From Arthrobacter sp. APC 3897 (lineage in GTDB: Bacteria; Actinomycetota; Actinomycetes; Actinomycetales; Micrococcaceae), in the NCBI RefSeq assembly GCF_030407495.1, contig NZ_JASDDG010000004.1, positions 62,001 through 126,000 on the forward strand: a DNA stretch of 64,000 nucleotides, in the 5' to 3' direction. Position 1 is the stretch's first letter. The number at the start of each line of letters is the position of its first letter. The position numbers and the translations under genes are program-made. Positions 1 to 9,452 of this stretch are shown one piece after another. A model generated the notes under the pieces. That model had not been told where the DNA came from, made no database searches, and saw only the letters and a list, made by a program, of their open reading frames with translations.

Positions 1-20
1 TTTCTCCCCCGGACAGCAAA

Positions 21-54
21 GACCAGGTGCCCCTTCCGGGGCACCTGGTCTTTT
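21..54 (+). terminator. Rho-independent terminator
   Basis: A perfect 13-bp stem (21-33 with 38-50) closes a 4-base TTCC loop and is followed by TTTT at 51-54. On the other strand it is followed by TTT, so it could also stop the minus-strand gene at 79-714. It probably ends a plus-strand gene lying upstream of the window. Confidence 0.8.
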
Positions 55-78
55 CATGGTTCAGGGGACGCGGGCCCC

Positions 79-714
79 TCAGTTGCCGGGAATGGCCAGG
101 CCAGTGCGAGCCATCGCATCCTTATATGCGATGCGCATGGCCGCCAGGCCCTCTTCCTGACGTTCCGCCGTAGCGCCGAACGCACGTCCGTCAACGGAGC
201 GGGCCTTGTAAATCTTGAAGCTGCGCCGGTAGATCATCCGGTTCTCGGTTTTGAGGAAGGCGGCGCACAGACGCTGGGCCTCAGTACCGTGGGCTACGAT
301 CACCGAGGCGCGGGGTACCAGTGCGAGGAAGCGCAGAAGGGGCTTGAGCCCTTCCTGGATCTGTTCCTTGGTCAGTTTGCCGTTAGCCTCGCCGGGCACG
401 TACCAGGGGTAGGTGTTCCACGGCATGACGTACTCCGGGCGCAGCCCAACCTGCCAGTGGACGCCGAGAAGGCGGGCGACGGCGTCGTCGTCACCTGCGG
501 TGATGAAGCCCGATTTGTGGGCCGTGCCAATGTTGGAGTAAAGACTCACAATGCGGGTCTCGCCCACGTCGTGCATGGGATCAACGTACGGCACCTCGGT
601 GCCCGGCTTCAGCGCTTTGAGTGAATCGCAGAGCTGATTAACCTCAGCTACGTTGTCGTCATAGCGACGGTTCCAGAGTTCTTCGGATTGTGTTCCATTG
701 TCCAGGCTTTGCAT
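79..714 (-). CDS. Uracil-DNA glycosylase-like protein
   Basis: The 211-residue product resembles actinobacterial proteins of the uracil-DNA glycosylase superfamily, which remove uracil from DNA at the start of base-excision repair. The visible hallmark is the stretch PEYVMPWNTYPWY around residues 93-105, which fits the catalytic-loop motif of such proteins, followed by a beta strand/loop ASVIVAHGTEAQ (about 137-148). A canonical C-terminal HPSP-type motif is not seen, so activity is uncertain. The ATG at 714 has a purine-rich AGGAGA about 14 bases upstream. The gene stands alone, with a terminator beyond its 3' end at 21-54. It could instead be a non-catalytic member of the superfamily. Confidence 0.6.
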   Translation of the reverse strand: MQSLDNGTQSEELWNRRYDDNVAEVNQLCDSLKALKPGTEVPYVDPMHDVGETRIVSLYSNIGTAHKSGFITAGDDDAVARLLGVHWQVGLRPEYVMPWNTYPWYVPGEANGKLTKEQIQEGLKPLLRFLALVPRASVIVAHGTEAQRLCAAFLKTENRMIYRRSFKIYKARSVDGRAFGATAERQEEGLAAMRIAYKDAMARTGLAIPGN

Positions 715-1020
715 AAGGTGGTGCGTCTCCTACAAGGTCGTATCGACCGGTTATAGCTCGTGTGCCCGGACGGAGCGCGTACGGGCGGGTGCTGCCGTGT
801 CCCGCAGCGCTGTCATGCGCCTGTATTCGGGGACCGCCGGCGGCGGAAGGCCGGACGCGGTTCCTGGCAACAGGTTTCCGGCTCCTGCAAGTCTAGCAAT
901 TCCAGCCGCCCCTCCTTCCCGGCTCTGCAGGACGGGGACGGAAAAACCGGGGTGCTGTGACCAAGAACTCCCCCCGAGCGGCAATCAGCACCCGCGGCGG
1001 AACAAACAGCCCGTTAACAC
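715..1020. other. Intergenic stretch, no gene recognised
   Basis: About 300 bases lie between the glycosylase-like gene and the ssrA terminator. Several short open frames cross it on both strands, but none has a ribosome binding site together with a recognisable product. The end nearest 714 should hold the promoter of the minus-strand gene; no clear -35/-10 pair could be picked out. Confidence 0.6.
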
Positions 1021-1055
1021 AAAAAACAGGGACGCTGCTTTGGGCAGCGTCCCTG
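1021..1055 (-). terminator. ssrA terminator
   Basis: A perfect 12-bp stem pairs 1027-1038 with 1044-1055 around a 5-base loop. Read on the minus strand it is followed directly by a run of six T (1021-1026). It starts 17 bases past the tmRNA discriminator base, so it ends the ssrA transcript and leaves a short 3' trailer for processing. Confidence 0.9.
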
Positions 1056-1071
1056 CTTCTTTGTTATTGGG

Positions 1072-1438
1072 TGGAGATGGGGGGAATTGAACCCCCGTCC
1101 GATGTCGTGTTGTCAGGGCTTCTCCGGGCGCAGTCTGCGGTGGAATTTCTCGGCCCCAGCTGTCATGCAGACAAGCAGCTGATCCGGGCCCAGCCGTCTA
1201 AAAGTCCCGAGCACGCCAACGGCGAGCATACTCAGCAGTGGCCCTCTAAATGACGCCAGGATCCGGGACGAGAGCATTCCCGGGCTGACGGACTATGCCC
1301 GCTGCTTAGGCAGCGAGAGCGAAGTCAGTGCGCTTTGAATCGGCACTTATTGTTTTACAAGGAGCGTTTACGAGATAACCCTGTATCCTCGGCCCGCTTC
1401 ACCTGTCTCGACAAACACCGTCGAAACCTGTCATCCCC
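1072..1438 (-). ncRNA. ssrA: Transfer-messenger RNA (tmRNA)
   Basis: tmRNA rescues stalled ribosomes together with SmpB. The 5' end (GGGGAUGACAGGUUUCGACGG, starting at 1438) and the 3' T-arm/acceptor (GGGUUCAAUUCCCCCC, then AUCUCC and discriminator A at 1072) are both present. The acceptor pairs over seven bases and keeps the G3-U wobble that alanyl-tRNA synthetase recognises. The internal tag frame runs from the GCC resume codon at 1344 down to TAA at 1306-1308 and encodes ADSKRTDFALAA, ending in the usual ALAA-type degradation signal. The bases after the discriminator are CCC, not CCA, so the 3' CCA is apparently added after transcription. smpB lies immediately upstream on the same strand. 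Confidence 0.97.
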
Positions 1439-1524
1439 AATGTGTTGCTAACCCATATGTACTTTCCAAAACCGGCAGGCAAGCCCGACCGGTGCGTTAA
1501 GTGTAGCCCATGTGTGACGGCGGG

Positions 1525-1998
1525 TCAGGCGCCGCGGTTTTTCGCCCGCATCTCGCGCAGCGCTTCCCTGTTGTCCTGCTTCTCCCGCAGGGTCTGGCGC
1601 TTGTCGTAGTCGCGCTTGCCCCGGGCAACGGCAATCTCCACCTTCGCCCGGCCGTCCAGGAAATACAGCTGAAGGGGGACGATCGTGAAACCGGATTCCC
1701 GCGTCTTCTGCATAATCTTGTCCAGCTGTTCGCGGTGCAGCAGGAGTTTCCGGCGCCTGCGGGCCGAATGATTGGTCCAGCTGCCGTTGAGGTACTCCGG
1801 AATATACGCTGCCTCAAGCCAGAGCTCATCGTTGTAGAAGGTGCCGAATCCGTCCACCAGTGACGCACGGCCTTCACGCAGTGACTTGACCTCGGTACCC
1901 ATCAAAACCATGCCGGCCTCGTAAGTATCGAGGATTTCATAGTTGTGCCGGGCCTTGCGGTTGGTGGCCACAACCTTACGGCCACTTTCTTTGGGCAC
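1525..1998 (-). CDS. smpB: SsrA-binding protein SmpB
   Basis: The 157-residue product is full length for SmpB, the basic OB-fold protein that binds the tRNA-like domain of tmRNA and positions it in the decoding centre of stalled ribosomes. Typical segments are visible: [17 protein letters not shown] (about 13-29), [14 protein letters not shown] (34-47), the central [23 protein letters not shown] and the basic C-terminal tail that helps tmRNA accommodation. It lies 86 bases upstream of ssrA on the same strand, the usual functional pairing. The ATG at 1998 starts the conserved MPKESGRK extension. Confidence 0.97.
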   Translation of the reverse strand: MPKESGRKVVATNRKARHNYEILDTYEAGMVLMGTEVKSLREGRASLVDGFGTFYNDELWLEAAYIPEYLNGSWTNHSARRRRKLLLHREQLDKIMQKTRESGFTIVPLQLYFLDGRAKVEIAVARGKRDYDKRQTLREKQDNREALREMRAKNRGA

Positions 1999-2040
1999 GG
2001 GGGAACTCCTTGTCGATAAACGGAAAACTCTATTGTAGGC

Positions 2041-3441
2041 CTACAGCAGGCCCATGGGGTCAACCAGCGCACCGTTCAGCACGGTCTCGAAGTGCAGGTG
2101 ACACCCGGTGGAGTTGCCGGTGGTGCCGACGTAGCCAATCAACTGGCCGGCGTCCACCCACTGACCCGGAGAAACGACGAAGCTCGTCAGATGGTAGTAG
2201 TTGGTGGCCAGCGCACTGTTGCCGATCACACCGTGGTTCAGGACCACCCGGTTGCCGGTGCCAATCATGCCGTCGGACTGGCCCTGGTCTGCGCGCCACA
2301 CTTCGCCGGATGCCGGTGCATAAACAGGGGTGCCGCAACTGGCGGCAAAGTCGATTCCGGAGTGCAGATATCCGCCGGTCCCGAAGAAATCGATGCTGCC
2401 CGGAGGCGTAGCACGCCAGCCGAACCCGGAGGAGATGGATGCCTGCACGGGGCGGCTCAGACCGAAGGCCGAAGGATTGGTGGGCGTTACGGAGGGCACT
2501 TCCGCCGGGGGCACGGGCCGGTTGTTGCGGGCGGCTTCTTCGGCTGCACGCCGGTTGGCCTCGGCGATCCGTGCTTCCTCAGCCTTCCGCGCCTCCTCCA
2601 GCAGGCGGCGCTGGCGCTCGGCGATATCCGCCGTCGCCTTGGCTTTGGCCGTCTCCAGGGAGGCGAGCTGTGCCTGAATGGCGGGCTTCTGCGCTTCCAG
2701 AGCCGCATTCGCAGCCGCGGTCTGCTCAATCAGCGCATCCACTTTGGCTTTTTCCGCCGCAGCGGAGTCCCGGGCTTCCTGCTCCAGCACCAGTGCTGCT
2801 TCAGCCTGGGCCTTCAGGTTGGAGATCTCCTCTTCCACGGCCTCCAGACGTGCCTCGGAGTTCAGGTTGGTGGCGTTCTGCTGGGAGAGCTGCTGCATCG
2901 CGGCGTTCTGGTTGCGCAGCACCTGTTCCGCCAGACCCATGGAGTCGGTCAGGCTGTCTGCACCGTCTGCACCCAGCATCAGCGAAAAGCTGGAGGGGAC
3001 CCCGCCGCTCTTGTAAGCCTGGGCGGCAATCTGCCCGATGACGTTTTCCGTGTCATCCATGGCCGCCTGATCCTGCTCGATTTGAGCAGTAATGGTGTTG
3101 CGGGTCTCCTGCGCCAACGCAACCCGGTCGGTAAGAGCGCTGACTTTTCCGGCCGCAGCAGGAACTCTGCCTTCCGCATCTGCCAGTGCCTTCTGGGCTG
3201 CGGGGAGCTGCTGCTGGTAGATCGCCAGCTCGGCGACCTTCCGGCTGGTTTCAGCATCCAGATACTCGTACGTTTCCTGAACCTTCTGCTGTTCAGCCTC
3301 GATGGCAGCCTTGCGGTCGTCCAGCTCGTCGGCGGAGGCAGCTCCGTTAAAAGCAAGCGTCAAGGCGAGTACGGCTGAGGCAACGACGCCTGCCGTGGTC
3401 TTGCGCAGGACCGGCCTCGCGGCCGGCTGGGCACTAACCAT
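2041..3441 (-). CDS. Coiled-coil M23 peptidoglycan endopeptidase (EnvC/NlpD-like)
   Basis: This is a 466-residue secreted protein. Residues about 10-37 form a signal peptide ending near ASA. Residues about 38-300 form a long glutamate/alanine-rich coiled coil. The C-terminal LytM/M23 domain has the zinc-binding residues H360 and D364 (HSGID) and the HLH motif at 448-450, so the catalytic site looks intact. It lies directly downstream of ftsE-ftsX on the same strand, with a 53-base gap. In proteobacteria FtsEX activates the coiled-coil protein EnvC, so a role as an FtsEX-controlled cell-division factor is inferred. In mycobacteria the FtsEX partner is an NlpC/P60 enzyme (RipC) instead. Unlike EnvC, this protein may cut peptidoglycan itself. 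Confidence 0.88.
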   Translation of the reverse strand: MVSAQPAARPVLRKTTAGVVASAVLALTLAFNGAASADELDDRKAAIEAEQQKVQETYEYLDAETSRKVAELAIYQQQLPAAQKALADAEGRVPAAAGKVSALTDRVALAQETRNTITAQIEQDQAAMDDTENVIGQIAAQAYKSGGVPSSFSLMLGADGADSLTDSMGLAEQVLRNQNAAMQQLSQQNATNLNSEARLEAVEEEISNLKAQAEAALVLEQEARDSAAAEKAKVDALIEQTAAANAALEAQKPAIQAQLASLETAKAKATADIAERQRRLLEEARKAEEARIAEANRRAAEEAARNNRPVPPAEVPSVTPTNPSAFGLSRPVQASISSGFGWRATPPGSIDFFGTGGYLHSGIDFAASCGTPVYAPASGEVWRADQGQSDGMIGTGNRVVLNHGVIGNSALATNYYHLTSFVVSPGQWVDAGQLIGYVGTTGNSTGCHLHFETVLNGALVDPMGLL

Positions 3442-3494
3442 TGATAGAACCGTCCATGGAGTCTGTCAGCTTTCTCTTCAAAGTGAGCAACACT

Positions 3495-4406
3495 CTAAAC
3501 CCTTAAGTAGCGTCTAAGCGTCAGTAGCGAGGATGCACCGGCCAGTAAAGCCCCAATAAGGAGTAATACCGGACTCAAAACCAGTACCTGCTGCGCGGAA
3601 ATGAACGCAGTTGCGGGATATGCCTCGGCCAGCGCACCGATAAAGAAGTGTGCCACTGCCCACAGCGTACCCGATGCCAGCACGGCGCCAATGACAGCAG
3701 CAATGACCCCTTCCAGGACGAAGGGCAGCTGAATGACGGCCTTGGACGCTCCCACCAGCCGCATAATACCGGTCTCACGCCGCCTGCTGAAGGCTGAGAG
3801 GCGAATAGTGGTGGCAATCAGCAGAATCGCGCAGACCAGCATGACGCCCGCGATAATCAGGGCAATCAATGATGCCATGTTCATAAAGGAGAAGACCTTC
3901 TCCAAAAGCTCACGCTGATCGCTGACGGTTTCCACTCCCGGCATCGATGAGAATGCTTCATCGATAACTTCGTATTTTTCCGGGTCCACGAGGGATACGC
4001 GGAAGGATTCCGGCAGCTGTTCGGCAGTCACGGAATCAACGAGCGGGGAGTTCGCGAACTGCTCACGGAAATGGCTCAGCGCCGTGGACTGGTCCTCATA
4101 ATCCACCGATGCCACGTATTGGGAGAACGCCGGTGACTGAAGCTGTTCTTCAATGGCTTCCCGCTGCTCATCGGTCACTGCCCCTGATGCGCAGGAAGCG
4201 GTGGTGACGGTGTCTCCGCAAAGGAAGATCGCCACCTGCACCTTGTCGTACCAGTAACCCTTCATCTGGCCGATCTGCAGCTGCAGGAGTCCGGCCGCGC
4301 CTACGAAGGTGAGGGATACAAAGGTCACCAGAATGACCGAGACCACCATGGACAGGTTCCGGCGGATACCGGAACCGATTTCTCCCAGGACAAATGCCAG
4401 CCTCAT
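3495..4406 (-). CDS. ftsX: Cell division ABC transporter permease FtsX
   Basis: The 303-residue integral membrane protein has the FtsX layout. It has one N-terminal membrane helix (about 22-44), a large extracytoplasmic domain (about 45-170, with two cysteines near [12 protein letters not shown] that may form a disulphide) and three C-terminal helices containing the signature [14 protein letters not shown] (about 209-222). FtsX does not transport but transmits FtsE ATP hydrolysis to periplasmic cell-wall hydrolases. Its ATG lies inside the 3' end of ftsE (4-bp overlap), so the two are translationally coupled. The M23 gene downstream is the likely target. Confidence 0.96.
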   Translation of the reverse strand: MRLAFVLGEIGSGIRRNLSMVVSVILVTFVSLTFVGAAGLLQLQIGQMKGYWYDKVQVAIFLCGDTVTTASCASGAVTDEQREAIEEQLQSPAFSQYVASVDYEDQSTALSHFREQFANSPLVDSVTAEQLPESFRVSLVDPEKYEVIDEAFSSMPGVETVSDQRELLEKVFSFMNMASLIALIIAGVMLVCAILLIATTIRLSAFSRRRETGIMRLVGASKAVIQLPFVLEGVIAAVIGAVLASGTLWAVAHFFIGALAEAYPATAFISAQQVLVLSPVLLLIGALLAGASSLLTLRRYLRV

Positions 4407-5212
4407 TCGGCGTCCCCCGTGCCCGCTGTACCGGTCCCTCCCGGTGAACGGACGCCGTCGGCCGGTACCCCGTCGGCCGTCTTGATGACGGCAGCCTGCT
4501 CAATCACAGGTCCCTGCTGCGTCTGGGGTGCACCCAGGTAGATGCCTTCACGCTCGTCGCGCACTATTTTGCCGTGGTGCAGCTCGACCACGCGTTTGCG
4601 CATCATGTTGACGATGTCGTCATCGTGGGTGGCCATCACCACGGTGGTTCCGTTCTGGTTGATGCGGTCCAGGACCTTCATAATCCCCTGCGACGTTTTG
4701 GGATCCAGGTTGCCGGTGGGCTCGTCGGCAAGGAGAATGCCGGGCTTGTTGACGATGGCGCGGGCGATAGCCACGCGCTGCTGCTCACCGCCGGAGAGTT
4801 CGTGCGGCAACCGGTTGTCCTTGCCTTCAAGGCCAACGGTTTTCAGGACCTCGGGAACGGAATCCCGAATGACGGCCCGGCTGCGTCCAATCACCTGCAT
4901 GGCAAAAGCTACGTTGGCGAAGACTGTCTTGTTCGGCAGCAGCCGGAAGTCCTGGAAAACGACGCCGATTCCGCGGCGCAGGCGCGGCACCCGCCAGCTT
5001 GGGATCTTCGCCACGTTGGATCCGGCCACGTAAACGGTTCCCCGGGACGCGTGCTCCTCCTTGAGGACCAGGCGGATGAAGGTCGATTTGCCGGACCCTG
5101 ACGCCCCGACCAGGAACACGAACTCGCCGCGGTCCACTTCGAGGCTCACGGAGTTCAGCGCCGGCCTGGAAGTGCGGTCGTAGACCTTTGTGACGTTGTC
5201 AAAAGTGATCAT
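4403..5212 (-). CDS. ftsE: Cell division ATP-binding protein FtsE
   Basis: The 269-residue ABC ATPase carries Walker [10 protein letters not shown] (about 36-44), the signature LSGGEQQR, Walker [10 protein letters not shown] and the H-loop ATHDDD. FtsE pairs with FtsX at the divisome to control septal peptidoglycan hydrolysis. It is about 40 residues longer than typical FtsE because of a low-complexity tail rich in Gly, Thr, Pro and Ala after residue 225. That tail is unlikely to be part of the ATPase fold. It is the first gene of the ftsE-ftsX-M23 run on the minus strand. Confidence 0.97.
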   Translation of the reverse strand: MITFDNVTKVYDRTSRPALNSVSLEVDRGEFVFLVGASGSGKSTFIRLVLKEEHASRGTVYVAGSNVAKIPSWRVPRLRRGIGVVFQDFRLLPNKTVFANVAFAMQVIGRSRAVIRDSVPEVLKTVGLEGKDNRLPHELSGGEQQRVAIARAIVNKPGILLADEPTGNLDPKTSQGIMKVLDRINQNGTTVVMATHDDDIVNMMRKRVVELHHGKIVRDEREGIYLGAPQTQQGPVIEQAAVIKTADGVPADGVRSPGGTGTAGTGDAE

Positions 5213-5391
5213 GTCTGCTTAGCGCCCATCAATCGGCCGGAACACGGGGCTTGGTTTGGGAAAAGGGCGCCGGCTGTTCGACTATATCGGCGCCACCTTC
5301 CACAAAGGACGATTCCGGCCGGTGTGTCGCCGTCGGAGCGTTTGCGCATCGGGCAGTTACTGCTGCCGGGCGGCTGTTGCGGACCAGATCC

Positions 5392-6159
5392 TCACCGCGC
5401 ACTCCACCCGCCGTCCATGGTGTACGAGGCGCCGTTGACCATGCCGGCCGCGGAGCCCGCCAGCCAGGCTGCGAGGGACGCGACTTCACCGGGCTCCACA
5501 AGCCGCTTGACCGCTGATTCCGTGAGCATGACAGAGGCAACAACGTCAGCCTCCGGGATCGAGTGGATCCTGGCCTGGTCCGCGATCTGCGCTTCGACCA
5601 GCGCCGTGCGCACGTAGGCCGGATTGATGCAGTTGGATGTCACTCCGCGCGGCCCGCCTTCCAGAGCCGCCGCTTTGGAGAGCCCCTCGAGGGCGTGCTT
5701 GGCACTGACGTAGGCGCTTTTGAACGCCGATGCACGCAGGCCGTGAACCGATGAGATGTTGATGATCCGGCCGAAACCGCGGTCATACATGCCCGGCAGA
5801 ACTGCGCGGATCAGCAGGAAAGGTGCTTCGACCATCAGCCGGTGGATCAGGCGGAACGTTTCAGGATCGAACTCATGAATCGGACTCACCCGCTGGATTC
5901 CGGCGTTGTTCACCAGGATGTCGGTGTCCAGCGCGAGGGTTTCCAGGGGACGTGTCTCGCTGAGGTCCACTTCCCAGGCGGTCCCGCCGATGTCTGCGGC
6001 TACCCGGTGGGCAGCTTCCTTGTTGACGTCCGCAACGGTGACCTTCGCCCCCAGCGCCGCAAAGGCCCTGGCGCAGGCTTCACCGATGCCCGAACCCGCA
6101 CCGGTGATGATGGCTGAGCGCCCGTCGAGCAACGGGCCGCCAAGTGTTTCAGCAGTCAT
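5392..6159 (-). CDS. Short-chain dehydrogenase, 3-hydroxybutyrate dehydrogenase-like
   Basis: The 255-residue protein is a classical SDR. It has the cofactor loop TGAGSGIGEACA (about 19-30), D59-type acidic residues in VDLSE, NNAG (about 84-87), catalytic Ser in NISSVHG, and YVSAK with Tyr and Lys. The segment GLSKAAALEGGPRGVTSNCINPAYVRTALVEAQI is typical of D-3-hydroxybutyrate dehydrogenases, which interconvert 3-hydroxybutyrate and acetoacetate with NAD. Substrate specificity is inferred from resemblance only. The ATG at 6159 has a good AAGGAG about 6 bases upstream. It is separated from ftsE by about 180 bases and seems to be its own unit. Confidence 0.8.
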   Translation of the reverse strand: MTAETLGGPLLDGRSAIITGAGSGIGEACARAFAALGAKVTVADVNKEAAHRVAADIGGTAWEVDLSETRPLETLALDTDILVNNAGIQRVSPIHEFDPETFRLIHRLMVEAPFLLIRAVLPGMYDRGFGRIINISSVHGLRASAFKSAYVSAKHALEGLSKAAALEGGPRGVTSNCINPAYVRTALVEAQIADQARIHSIPEADVVASVMLTESAVKRLVEPGEVASLAAWLAGSAAGMVNGASYTMDGGWSAR

Positions 6160-6260
6160 TTCCTGCTCCTTTTCCAGAGGCAGCGAAGGCGGATCAGGAA
6201 AATGTATGACGCAGCTCCCTGTGGGTCAATGGTGGCTGCGTCCTGCTGCCTGAACGACAG

Positions 6261-6292
6261 CGGCCCCGTCCTCCTCGTGGAGAGCGGGGCCG
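6261..6292 (-). terminator. Possible terminator hairpin after prfB
   Basis: An 8-bp perfect GC stem pairs 6261-6268 (CGGCCCCG) with 6285-6292, about 20 bases past the prfB stop. There is no T-run after it on the minus strand, so it may be a weak or factor-assisted stop, or just a stable 3' structure. Confidence 0.35.
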
Positions 6293-6314
6293 TTGGCAGC
6301 AGTTTTGGCCGGCG

Positions 6315-7433
6315 TTACTTGCGGGCAGACACGCTGCCGTGGGCGCGCCAGCGGATGCCGGCGTCGATGAAATCGTCAATCTCGCCGTCGAACACCGCTG
6401 AGGTGTTGCCCACCTCGTGCTCGGTGCGCAGGTCCTTGACCATCTGGTAAGGATTGAGCACGTAGGAGCGCATCTGATCTCCCCAGGAGGCTTTGACATC
6501 CCCGGCGAACGCCTTCTTCTCGGCATCCTCCTGTTCCTTCTTCAGCAGCAGCAGGCGGGACTGCAGCACGCGCATGGCCGCGGCACGGTTCTGCAGCTGC
6601 GATTTTTCGTTCTGCATGGAAACCACGGTTCCGGTGGGGATGTGGGTCAGCCGCACTGCGGAGTCCGTGGTGTTCACTGACTGTCCGCCGGGGCCGGAGG
6701 AACGGAAGACGTCCACGCGGATCTCGTTGTCCGGGATGTCGATGTGGTCGGTGGGCTCAATCAGCGGGATCACCTCGACGGCGGCAAAAGACGTCTGGCG
6801 GCGGCCCTGGTTGTCGAAGGGACTGATCCGGACCAGGCGATGCGTGCCCGCCTCCACCACCAGGGTGCCGAACGCATAGGGAGCCTTGACCTCGAAGGTG
6901 GCTGATTTCAGGCCGGCCTCTTCAGCGTAGGAGGTGTCCAGGACGGTGGTGGGGTAACCGTGGCGCTCGGCCCAGCGCAGGTACATGCGCAGCAGCATTT
7001 CAGCGAAGTCGGCGGCGTCCACTCCCCCGGCGCCGGAACGAATCGTCACGACGGCCTCGCGGGCGTCATACTCTCCCGAGAGCAGGGTGACCACTTCGAG
7101 CTGGGACAGGGACCTGCGCAGTGATTCCAGTTCGGTCACGGCCTCGGCCTTGGAATCGGCGTCCGCCTCATCCTGGGCGAGTTCCACCAGTACCTCGAGG
7201 TCATCGATTCGGGACTGGATTTTTTCCAGGCGCTCCAGCTCCGACTGGCGGTGCGAGAGCTTGGAGGTAATCTTCTGCGCCTCGGACGGATCATCCCAGA
7301 GGTCCGGGACGCCGGCCATTTCGCTGAGCTCTTCGATGTCCTCTTTGATTTTGGCTACATCGGAGACCTCCTCGATGGAAGCAAAAGTGGACCTGAGGGC
7401 GCGGATCTCCGCGGGAAAATCAATTTCAGCCAT
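6315..7433 (-). CDS. prfB: Peptide chain release factor 2
   Basis: The 372-residue class I release factor recognises UGA and UAA stop codons. The RF2 tripeptide SPF is at 204-206 ([13 protein letters not shown]) and the catalytic GGQ at 249-251 ([10 protein letters not shown]). Residues 1-115 form the helical domain 1. The frame is open from the ATG at 7433 without the internal UGA and +1 shift that autoregulates many prfB genes, so it is not controlled that way. It is full length for the family. A DUF2142 gene lies upstream on the same strand. Confidence 0.97.
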   Translation of the reverse strand: MAEIDFPAEIRALRSTFASIEEVSDVAKIKEDIEELSEMAGVPDLWDDPSEAQKITSKLSHRQSELERLEKIQSRIDDLEVLVELAQDEADADSKAEAVTELESLRRSLSQLEVVTLLSGEYDAREAVVTIRSGAGGVDAADFAEMLLRMYLRWAERHGYPTTVLDTSYAEEAGLKSATFEVKAPYAFGTLVVEAGTHRLVRISPFDNQGRRQTSFAAVEVIPLIEPTDHIDIPDNEIRVDVFRSSGPGGQSVNTTDSAVRLTHIPTGTVVSMQNEKSQLQNRAAAMRVLQSRLLLLKKEQEDAEKKAFAGDVKASWGDQMRSYVLNPYQMVKDLRTEHEVGNTSAVFDGEIDDFIDAGIRWRAHGSVSARK

Positions 7434-7489
7434 GGTTCTTACAGCCTACGCCATGCGCCCCGCCGAGCGCTTCCGGGGATTACGCCGGG

Positions 7490-9148
7490 CTAGCTCCGGT
7501 TTCCGTCCGATCCGCGGAGCCGTTCACCTGTCCCGGCGGAGCCTGTTGGCGGCCCCGCAGCAGGACTTGTCATTGCCGGCCCCGGCACAGCCGGGTTCTC
7601 CACACCGGGCTGACCGCCGTCGTCCGCCGAAGCGGCAGGTTCGGGCATCGGATGGAACAGGAACCGGTGGGCCAGGAGTGCAGCGGCGGCCATCACCAGC
7701 GCATACAGTGTGACGAGCACGGGCCAGGTGAACGGCGGCTGCCAGACCGTGTCCTCGAACATGCCTGCCCAGCGGATACTTTCCTCCAGCCCGACGGTGT
7801 ACCGGCGGAGGACGTAAATGAAAGCGTAGAGCTGCGCCGCAGCCGTGCCGGCAAGCAGCCACGCACCGGCCCTGCGGGCTACCGGGCCGGTGGGGAAGGC
7901 AACCGTGCGGAAGGCTACGCCGCAGGCCAGAAGCAACAGCACGATGACCGCCAGCAGGTAGCGGCCCTGCCAAATCCAGCCGAGCTGTGCAATAACCTGC
8001 CCCTGAAGGATAGGCGGCAGTGCGATGGCCGCTGCCACCAGACCCAGTACCGCCAGCCGGTCCCTCAGCTGCGGCGCTGCCAACCCGGCCAGCAGGACTG
8101 CTGCCATGGCGGCGTGCCAGAAAATGTAGACCCCCATGGGAAGACGCGTATCCAGCCATCCCATGTAGCCGATGTAACCGGACACATAATCGAAGCTTCG
8201 ATCCAGCATGATCTGCGCCGCGTCCCAGCGGCTCAGATCCATGGGACGGCCGGTCAGGCTCTTGAGGCTGTCTGCCTGAAGCACCCAGAGGAGACCCAGT
8301 ACGCAGCCAACACCGATCAGGGCGGTCATGGCGATTCCGAGCCGGTTCCGGAGGATGGCGAACATCGGCTTCCACCCGTACATGATGAGCGGAACCAGTA
8401 CGGCCAGGGCCAGCCAGACCAGTGACAGCGAACGGGTGTTGGCGAGGACGGCTCCGGAGAGTCCCACCAGGATGATGTTGGTCCGCACCGACCTCAGCGC
8501 CGCGCTGTTCTCGAGGACAACACACAGATTGAGGAAGAGCGCGGCAGTGGTGACAATTTCCAGGGCGTTGGGATTAATCGATCCGTTCAGGAACAGCACC
8601 ATGGGAGTGATCGAAACGATGGCGGCGGCCACCGGCCACCGGGGGCGGCGAAGGCGCGCAGCAGCCCCGAGTGATACGGCGAGGAAGGCGGCACCGATGA
8701 TTCCGCTGACAATCCGCATGGCGTAGACCGCCGGGGCACCTGACATGAACAGGGAAGGCCAGCCCACCATGAAGTAGTACATCGGGTTGTAGTTGCCCGC
8801 GCTCGTTTCGGCCGCAGTCATTGCCGTGTCCTCGGCATCCACCGCGGGGGCGCAGTCGGCGGTGATCCGTCCGTCGTATGCGTGGCAGGCCTGCGCCGGG
8901 AGGTCGGCAATGTAGCCCGGAACCTGAACGGTGGCGCGGTCCCCCTGCTCGCCGCCGGAGACACCGAGAAGCTCTCCGCGGACCACGGATGCTGCTTTGA
9001 TGGCGTGCGCCGGCTCGTCCGGCACCGCCATCAGCGGAGAGGCAAGCGCCCACAGGGTAGACAGCGCGGCGAGGACCAGGAAGGTCAGCGGAAGAAAAAG
9101 CCTCCCGGCAATGGGCAGTGGGCGCGCACGGCGGTGCAGCACATTCAT
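7490..9148 (-). CDS. DUF2142 polytopic membrane protein
   Basis: The 552-residue protein has an N-terminal membrane helix ending in the sequence MAVPDEPAH (about residues 40-48), which is a hallmark of DUF2142 proteins. An extracytoplasmic segment with two cysteines (about 60-110) and roughly ten further membrane helices follow. The last 60 residues are a Pro/Gly/Ala-rich cytoplasmic tail. The general fold resembles GT-C glycosyltransferases, in which an acidic residue near the first external loop is catalytic, and DUF2142 genes often sit in polysaccharide loci. Its exact substrate cannot be read from the sequence. The ATG at 9148 is the first start in the frame. Confidence 0.8.
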   Translation of the reverse strand: MNVLHRRARPLPIAGRLFLPLTFLVLAALSTLWALASPLMAVPDEPAHAIKAASVVRGELLGVSGGEQGDRATVQVPGYIADLPAQACHAYDGRITADCAPAVDAEDTAMTAAETSAGNYNPMYYFMVGWPSLFMSGAPAVYAMRIVSGIIGAAFLAVSLGAAARLRRPRWPVAAAIVSITPMVLFLNGSINPNALEIVTTAALFLNLCVVLENSAALRSVRTNIILVGLSGAVLANTRSLSLVWLALAVLVPLIMYGWKPMFAILRNRLGIAMTALIGVGCVLGLLWVLQADSLKSLTGRPMDLSRWDAAQIMLDRSFDYVSGYIGYMGWLDTRLPMGVYIFWHAAMAAVLLAGLAAPQLRDRLAVLGLVAAAIALPPILQGQVIAQLGWIWQGRYLLAVIVLLLLACGVAFRTVAFPTGPVARRAGAWLLAGTAAAQLYAFIYVLRRYTVGLEESIRWAGMFEDTVWQPPFTWPVLVTLYALVMAAAALLAHRFLFHPMPEPAASADDGGQPGVENPAVPGPAMTSPAAGPPTGSAGTGERLRGSDGNRS

Positions 9149-9452
9149 TCGTCGGTGTCCTACTCAGTGAAATGGTCCGGTCGACCCCCGGCGCTGGGGT
9201 CCGATGCCTTGGAGGATGTCCAGTCTACTTGGCCGCAGGGTCACGCCTTGGTTCAGCAGATTTCCGGGCATGCGCTGCTCTCAGTGCACTCCGGACGCCC
9301 TGTTTGCCGGTTCGTGGAGGGATCTGAGCCGCCTCCCCTGAACCCCTGTCCGCCCGAACGCTGCGGGGGCCGACATGCGCACTCCCCGTTTCAGGTTTCG
9401 CCGGTGCATCGAAGTAAATTGGAAGTGTCAGCACATGCCGAAGGAGCCAAAT
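9149..9452. other. Divergent promoter region, no gene
   Basis: About 300 bases separate the minus-strand DUF2142 gene from the plus-strand small acidic gene. No convincing coding frame was seen. It should contain promoters for both genes. A purine-rich ribosome binding site belongs to the plus-strand gene at its right edge. Confidence 0.5.

Noticed and set aside
698-1253. Plus-strand open frames between the glycosylase gene and ssrA
   Set aside because: They run through the ssrA terminator and the tmRNA acceptor arm, which are certain RNA features, and have no domain or ribosome binding site support.
2092-3378. Plus-strand open frame opposite the M23 endopeptidase gene
   Set aside because: The minus-strand gene has a signal peptide, coiled coil and intact catalytic motifs; the opposite frame is glycine-rich shadow sequence.
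7350-7433. Programmed +1 frameshift in prfB
   Set aside because: The frame is continuous from the ATG through the GGQ motif, with no in-frame TGA in the early codons.
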